Part shown: in pieces, positions 6,621 through 6,945 of the stretch | How the letters are laid out: every line of letters starts with the position of its first letter | Position numbering within the stretch: position 1 is the stretch's first letter | Notes under the pieces: generated by a model | Databases searched by the model: none | What the model was told of the DNA's origin: nothing | The model's input: the letters and a program-made list of their open reading frames with translations, nothing else | Source of the DNA: CAYLGY01 sp964383325 | Lineage (GTDB): Bacteria > Pseudomonadota > Alphaproteobacteria > Rhizobiales > Rhizobiaceae | Direction: 5' to 3' | Length of the DNA stretch: 6,945 bases | Assembly: GCA_964383325.1 (NCBI GenBank) | Contig: CAYLGY010000111.1 | Span: 1 to 6,945 of the forward strand | Program-made: the position numbers and the translations under genes

Positions 6621-6945
6621 ATGACGGCACCGATCATCAGCATCGACCGAATCTCGAAGAGCTTTGGCGCATTCAGGGTGCTGGATGGCCTGTCCATGCA
6701 GGTCATGCCCGGCGAGAAGCTGGCGCTGATCGGGCCGTCAGGGTCCGGCAAGACGACGATCCTGCGCATCCTGATGACGCTGGAGCGCATCGATGACGGC
6801 CATATCACGGTCGACGGCGCGCAGCTCTACCATATGGAACGGGCCGGCAGCCTGGTTCCGGCGGATGAGCGGCACCTCGCGGAAGTGCGTCAGAAGATCG
6901 GCATGGTGTTCCAGCTCTTCAACCTGTTTCCGCACAAGAGCGTCA
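6621..6945 (+). CDS. ehuA: ABC transporter ATP-binding protein, probable EhuA (ectoine/hydroxyectoine), partial
   Basis: The first 108 residues of an ABC ATPase run off the right edge. Visible are the A-loop aromatic F15, the Walker A GPSGSGKTT (38-46) and the Q-loop glutamine Q98 in GMVFQLFNLFPH (94-105), typical of polar amino acid type importers. Between the VDG strand and the KIGMVFQ strand is an extended loop (about 69-90, YHMERAGSLVPADERHL) that is longer than in GlnQ/HisP relatives and, as I recall the family, is a mark of EhuA. EhuA powers uptake of the compatible solutes ectoine and hydroxyectoine with EhuB, C and D, expected downstream. Start is ATG at 6621, with GGAGG only 3 nt before it, a rather close spacing. 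An adjacent EnuR-like regulator supports the assignment. The signature motif and Walker B lie outside the window. Confidence 0.85.
   Translation, partial: MTAPIISIDRISKSFGAFRVLDGLSMQVMPGEKLALIGPSGSGKTTILRILMTLERIDDGHITVDGAQLYHMERAGSLVPADERHLAEVRQKIGMVFQLFNLFPHKSV

Noticed and set aside
6563..6796. A 77-codon plus-strand frame at the start of the ABC ATPase
   Set aside because: It is a frame shadow; the frame from 6621 carries Walker A and the Q-loop and stays open to the edge.
1..6945. CRISPR arrays, tRNA or rRNA genes, insertion sequences or integrase genes
   Set aside because: No regularly spaced repeats, no tRNA- or rRNA-like sequence, and no transposase or integrase frame was seen on either strand.

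Overview
The window looks like chromosomal DNA from an alphaproteobacterium. The metabolic genes are GC-rich (about 60-65% by eye), TTG and GTG starts are common, and the gene content (a TRAP transporter, an NADP-type glutamate dehydrogenase, a MocR regulator and an ectoine-type ABC transporter) suits a marine, soil or plant-associated species. No genus can be named from the sequence alone. Total gene content is dense; no stretch over 300 bp lacks a gene.

Layout from left to right. Positions 2-1824 (minus strand) hold the two membrane subunits of a TRAP transporter, dctM (large) and dctQ (small), joined by an ATGA stop/start overlap; no solute-binding subunit (dctP) is in view. Positions 1918-3378 (minus) hold a two-gene cassette of much lower GC (about 47% by hand count over most of it). 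The first gene begins with a short GC-rich (about 65%) phage Mu F-like (MuF) minor-head motif and continues, exactly where the GC drops, into an unrecognised C-terminal domain. The second gene starts 3 bp after it and encodes a membrane-anchored, cysteine-rich protein. This is the layout of a polymorphic toxin with its immunity protein. Positions 3529-4878 (minus) encode a complete NADP-dependent glutamate dehydrogenase. Positions 5138-6523 (plus, divergent from gdhA) encode a MocR-family regulator (GntR-type winged helix fused to an aminotransferase fold), very probably EnuR/EhuR. Positions 6621 to the right edge (plus) start an ABC ATPase that reads as EhuA of the ectoine/hydroxyectoine importer.

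How the genes fit together. The right-hand part is the start of an ectoine uptake and catabolism locus. The PLP-binding regulator probably controls itself and ehuA through a repeated 11-bp element (ATTGtCATGAT / ATTGaCATGAT) found in both promoter regions. Glutamate dehydrogenase handles nitrogen assimilation and may or may not be functionally tied to ectoine use. The toxin/immunity-like pair sits between gdhA and dctQM with no other phage genes in view and is the most unusual part of the window. Its likely mRNA leader can fold into a hairpin that overlaps the ribosome binding site of the toxin-like gene, and an 11-bp direct repeat lies at the cassette's distal edge, once inside the immunity gene and once over the dctQ start.
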